Source of the DNA: Candidatus Geohydrothermomicrobium daggyaiense
Lineage (GTDB): Bacteria > Actinomycetota > Geothermincolia > Fen-727 > JACVIW01
Direction: 5' to 3'
DNA: 12,801 nt
NCBI GenBank assembly: GCA_015711695.1
Contig: JACVIW010000043.1
Span: forward strand, 1 to 12,801
This document shows positions 11,722-12,801 of this stretch, piece after piece. The notes under the pieces are model-generated. The model was not told the origin of the DNA. It made no database searches and saw only the letters and a program-made list of their open reading frames with translations. How positions within the stretch are numbered: the stretch's first letter is position 1; each line of letters starts with the position of its first letter. The position numbers were made by a program, and so were the translations under genes.

Positions 11722-12801
11722 ACGTCCTCTAACCTTCGTGATTATTTCCTGCGCTATACCCGAGGGAACTTCCTCGTATCGGAAAAACTCCATGTGATAG
11801 GTTGCCTTGCCCTGCGTGAGTGACCTCAAATCGGTCGCATACCCGAAAGTTTCCGCAAGAGGAACCTTAGCCACGACAATCTGTCTACCATTATCCGACT
11901 CCATGTGATCTATTTTTCCCCTACGGCTATTGATGTCAGCGATCACATCACCCAGGAAATTCTCAGGAACAGTTATTTCAATCTTCATTATGGGCTCGAG
12001 AAGTATGGGATCGGCCTGCCTGGCGGCCTGACGCAGCGCCATAGAACCAGCCACCTTGAAAGCGAGTTCGGAAGAATCGACCGGATGATACGAGCCACCC
12101 ACAAGTTCCACTTTGAAATCAACAAGAGGATATCCCGCGAGAGGTCCCGTTCCCGCCGCTTCCCTTATGCCCCTGTCAACAGCGGGAATGTATTCCCTCG
12201 GGATTTCTCCACCGTGTATTTTGTTTTCAAATGAGTATCCTTGACCTCGTTTGAGAGGCACCACATTGATAATCACGTCTCCGTATTGGCCTCTCCCGCC
12301 CGTCTGCTTCACGAACCTTCCCTGCGCCGCGCTGACCGGCCTGGTAATCGTTTCCCTGTACGCCACCTGTGGCTTGCCCACATTAGCGTCTACCTGAAAC
12401 TCCCTCAGCAGCCGGTCAACAACTACCTCAAGGTGAAGCTCGCCCATTCCGCTTATTATCGTCTGCCCGCTATCCTCATCGAACGCGACCTGGAAAGTCG
12501 GGTCCTCCTCAGACAGGCGGTTCAAAGATTCGTTAAGTTTGTCCTGATCTGCTTTGGTTTTGGGTTCAATCGCCACAGAAATGACCGGCTCGGGGAAGCT
12601 CATTGGCTCAAGAAGAAGGGGATGGGCCGGATCGCAGAGGGTGTCGCCGGTCGTGGTGTTCTTCAGCCCGACCGCGGCGACGATGTCGCCCGCGAACACG
12701 CCGTCCTTGTCCTCGCGGTGGTTGGCGTGCATCTGGAGGATGCGACCGACGCGTTCCTTCTTGTCCTTGGTCGCGTTCAGCACCGCAGCGCCCGCCGGCA
12801 G
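11719..12801 (-). CDS. fusA: Elongation factor G, C-terminal half (5' end outside the window)
   Basis: EF-G is the GTPase that drives tRNA-mRNA translocation and, with RRF, ribosome recycling. Only the last 360 residues are present; the frame stays open to the window edge, so the GTPase domain is missing. The visible part begins in domain II (VLNATKDKKERVGRI, then GLKNTTTGDTLCD) and continues through domain III (FPEPVISVAIEPKTKADQ, ISGMGELHLEV), domain IV (QTGGRGQYGDV, YIPAVDRGIREA, VDSSELAFKVAGS) and domain V (LLEPIMKIEITVPE, DLRSLTQGKATYHMEF), ending VRGR. The stop TAG is the first part of the tuf ribosome binding site, nine bases before tuf. A GTG at 12783 is an internal valine codon, not a start. 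Codon use changes sharply near 12634: upstream of it almost every codon ends in G or C. Paralogues of EF-G exist, but the position next to tuf makes canonical fusA very likely. Confidence 0.97.
   Translation of the reverse strand: MPAGAAVLNATKDKKERVGRILQMHANHREDKDGVFAGDIVAAVGLKNTTTGDTLCDPAHPLLLEPMSFPEPVISVAIEPKTKADQDKLNESLNRLSEEDPTFQVAFDEDSGQTIISGMGELHLEVVVDRLLREFQVDANVGKPQVAYRETITRPVSAAQGRFVKQTGGRGQYGDVIINVVPLKRGQGYSFENKIHGGEIPREYIPAVDRGIREAAGTGPLAGYPLVDFKVELVGGSYHPVDSSELAFKVAGSMALRQAARQADPILLEPIMKIEITVPENFLGDVIADINSRRGKIDHMESDNGRQIVVAKVPLAETFGYATDLRSLTQGKATYHMEFFRYEEVPSGIAQEIITKVRGR

Noticed and set aside
10783..11823. Long open frame (346 codons) on the plus strand opposite tuf
   Set aside because: It is the antisense of the unmistakable EF-Tu gene; codon bias in tuf keeps the opposite frame open. 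The translation resembles no family I know and has no ribosome binding site.
1..12801. CRISPR array, transposon, tRNA/rRNA gene, riboswitch or defence system
   Set aside because: No repeat-spacer pattern, inverted terminal repeats, transposase, RNA gene or non-translation gene is visible; coding density leaves no room for one.

Overview
The window is one dense block of translation genes, all on the minus strand, read here from high to low coordinates: the 3' half of fusA (EF-G), tuf (EF-Tu), then rpsJ-rplC-rplD-rplW-rplB-rpsS-rplV-rpsC-rplP-rpmC-rpsQ-rplN-rplX-rplE-rpsN-rpsH-rplF-rplR-rpsE-rpmD-rplO and the 5' part of secY. This is the classical str / S10 / spc gene order joined into one run. 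No gap exceeds about 70 bases, and I see no mobile element, CRISPR array, tRNA or rRNA gene. I found no convincing promoter or Rho-independent terminator, so the visible part is probably transcribed as one long unit.

The organism is a bacterium. The bacterial gene order, the short zinc-type S14 (four cysteines), the strong Shine-Dalgarno sites (AGGAGG-like) and the L2, S8 and L16 sequences suggest a Gram-positive-like (Terrabacteria-type) lineage, possibly an uncultivated actinobacterial or deep clostridial-like clade. I cannot place it more precisely. Base composition is near balanced over most of the window. Start codons are unusually varied: by my reading five genes (rpsS, rpsC, rplX, rpsN, secY) start with TTG and three (rpsJ, rplB, rplR) with GTG.

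Region by region: 10504-12801 holds the elongation factors. 5343-10440 holds the S10-type cluster. 569-5317 runs from rpmC through the spc-type cluster to rplO. 1-500 is the start of the SecY translocon gene, placed after the ribosomal genes as usual. The products assemble both ribosomal subunits: the S3/S10/S14/S19 head and S5/S8/S17 of the 30S; L2/L3/L4 core, L5/L18 5S RNP and the L22/L23/L24/L29 tunnel-exit ring of the 50S. The two GTPases drive elongation, and SecY receives nascent chains at the same tunnel exit.

This is mostly an ordinary region. The unusual points are: (1) long, charged, low-complexity C-terminal tails on L22, S3 and L29, two of which lie at the tunnel exit; (2) an abrupt shift to very G/C-rich third codon positions in the last ~168 bases of the window inside fusA, suggesting an assembly chimera or recombination junction; (3) short leader-like ORFs before rplO and secY, the secY one being in the same frame as secY and separated from it by one TGA; (4) a four-cysteine insert in EF-Tu; and (5) a GC-rich hairpin just before rpsJ. 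I found no clear sign of a wholly new system.
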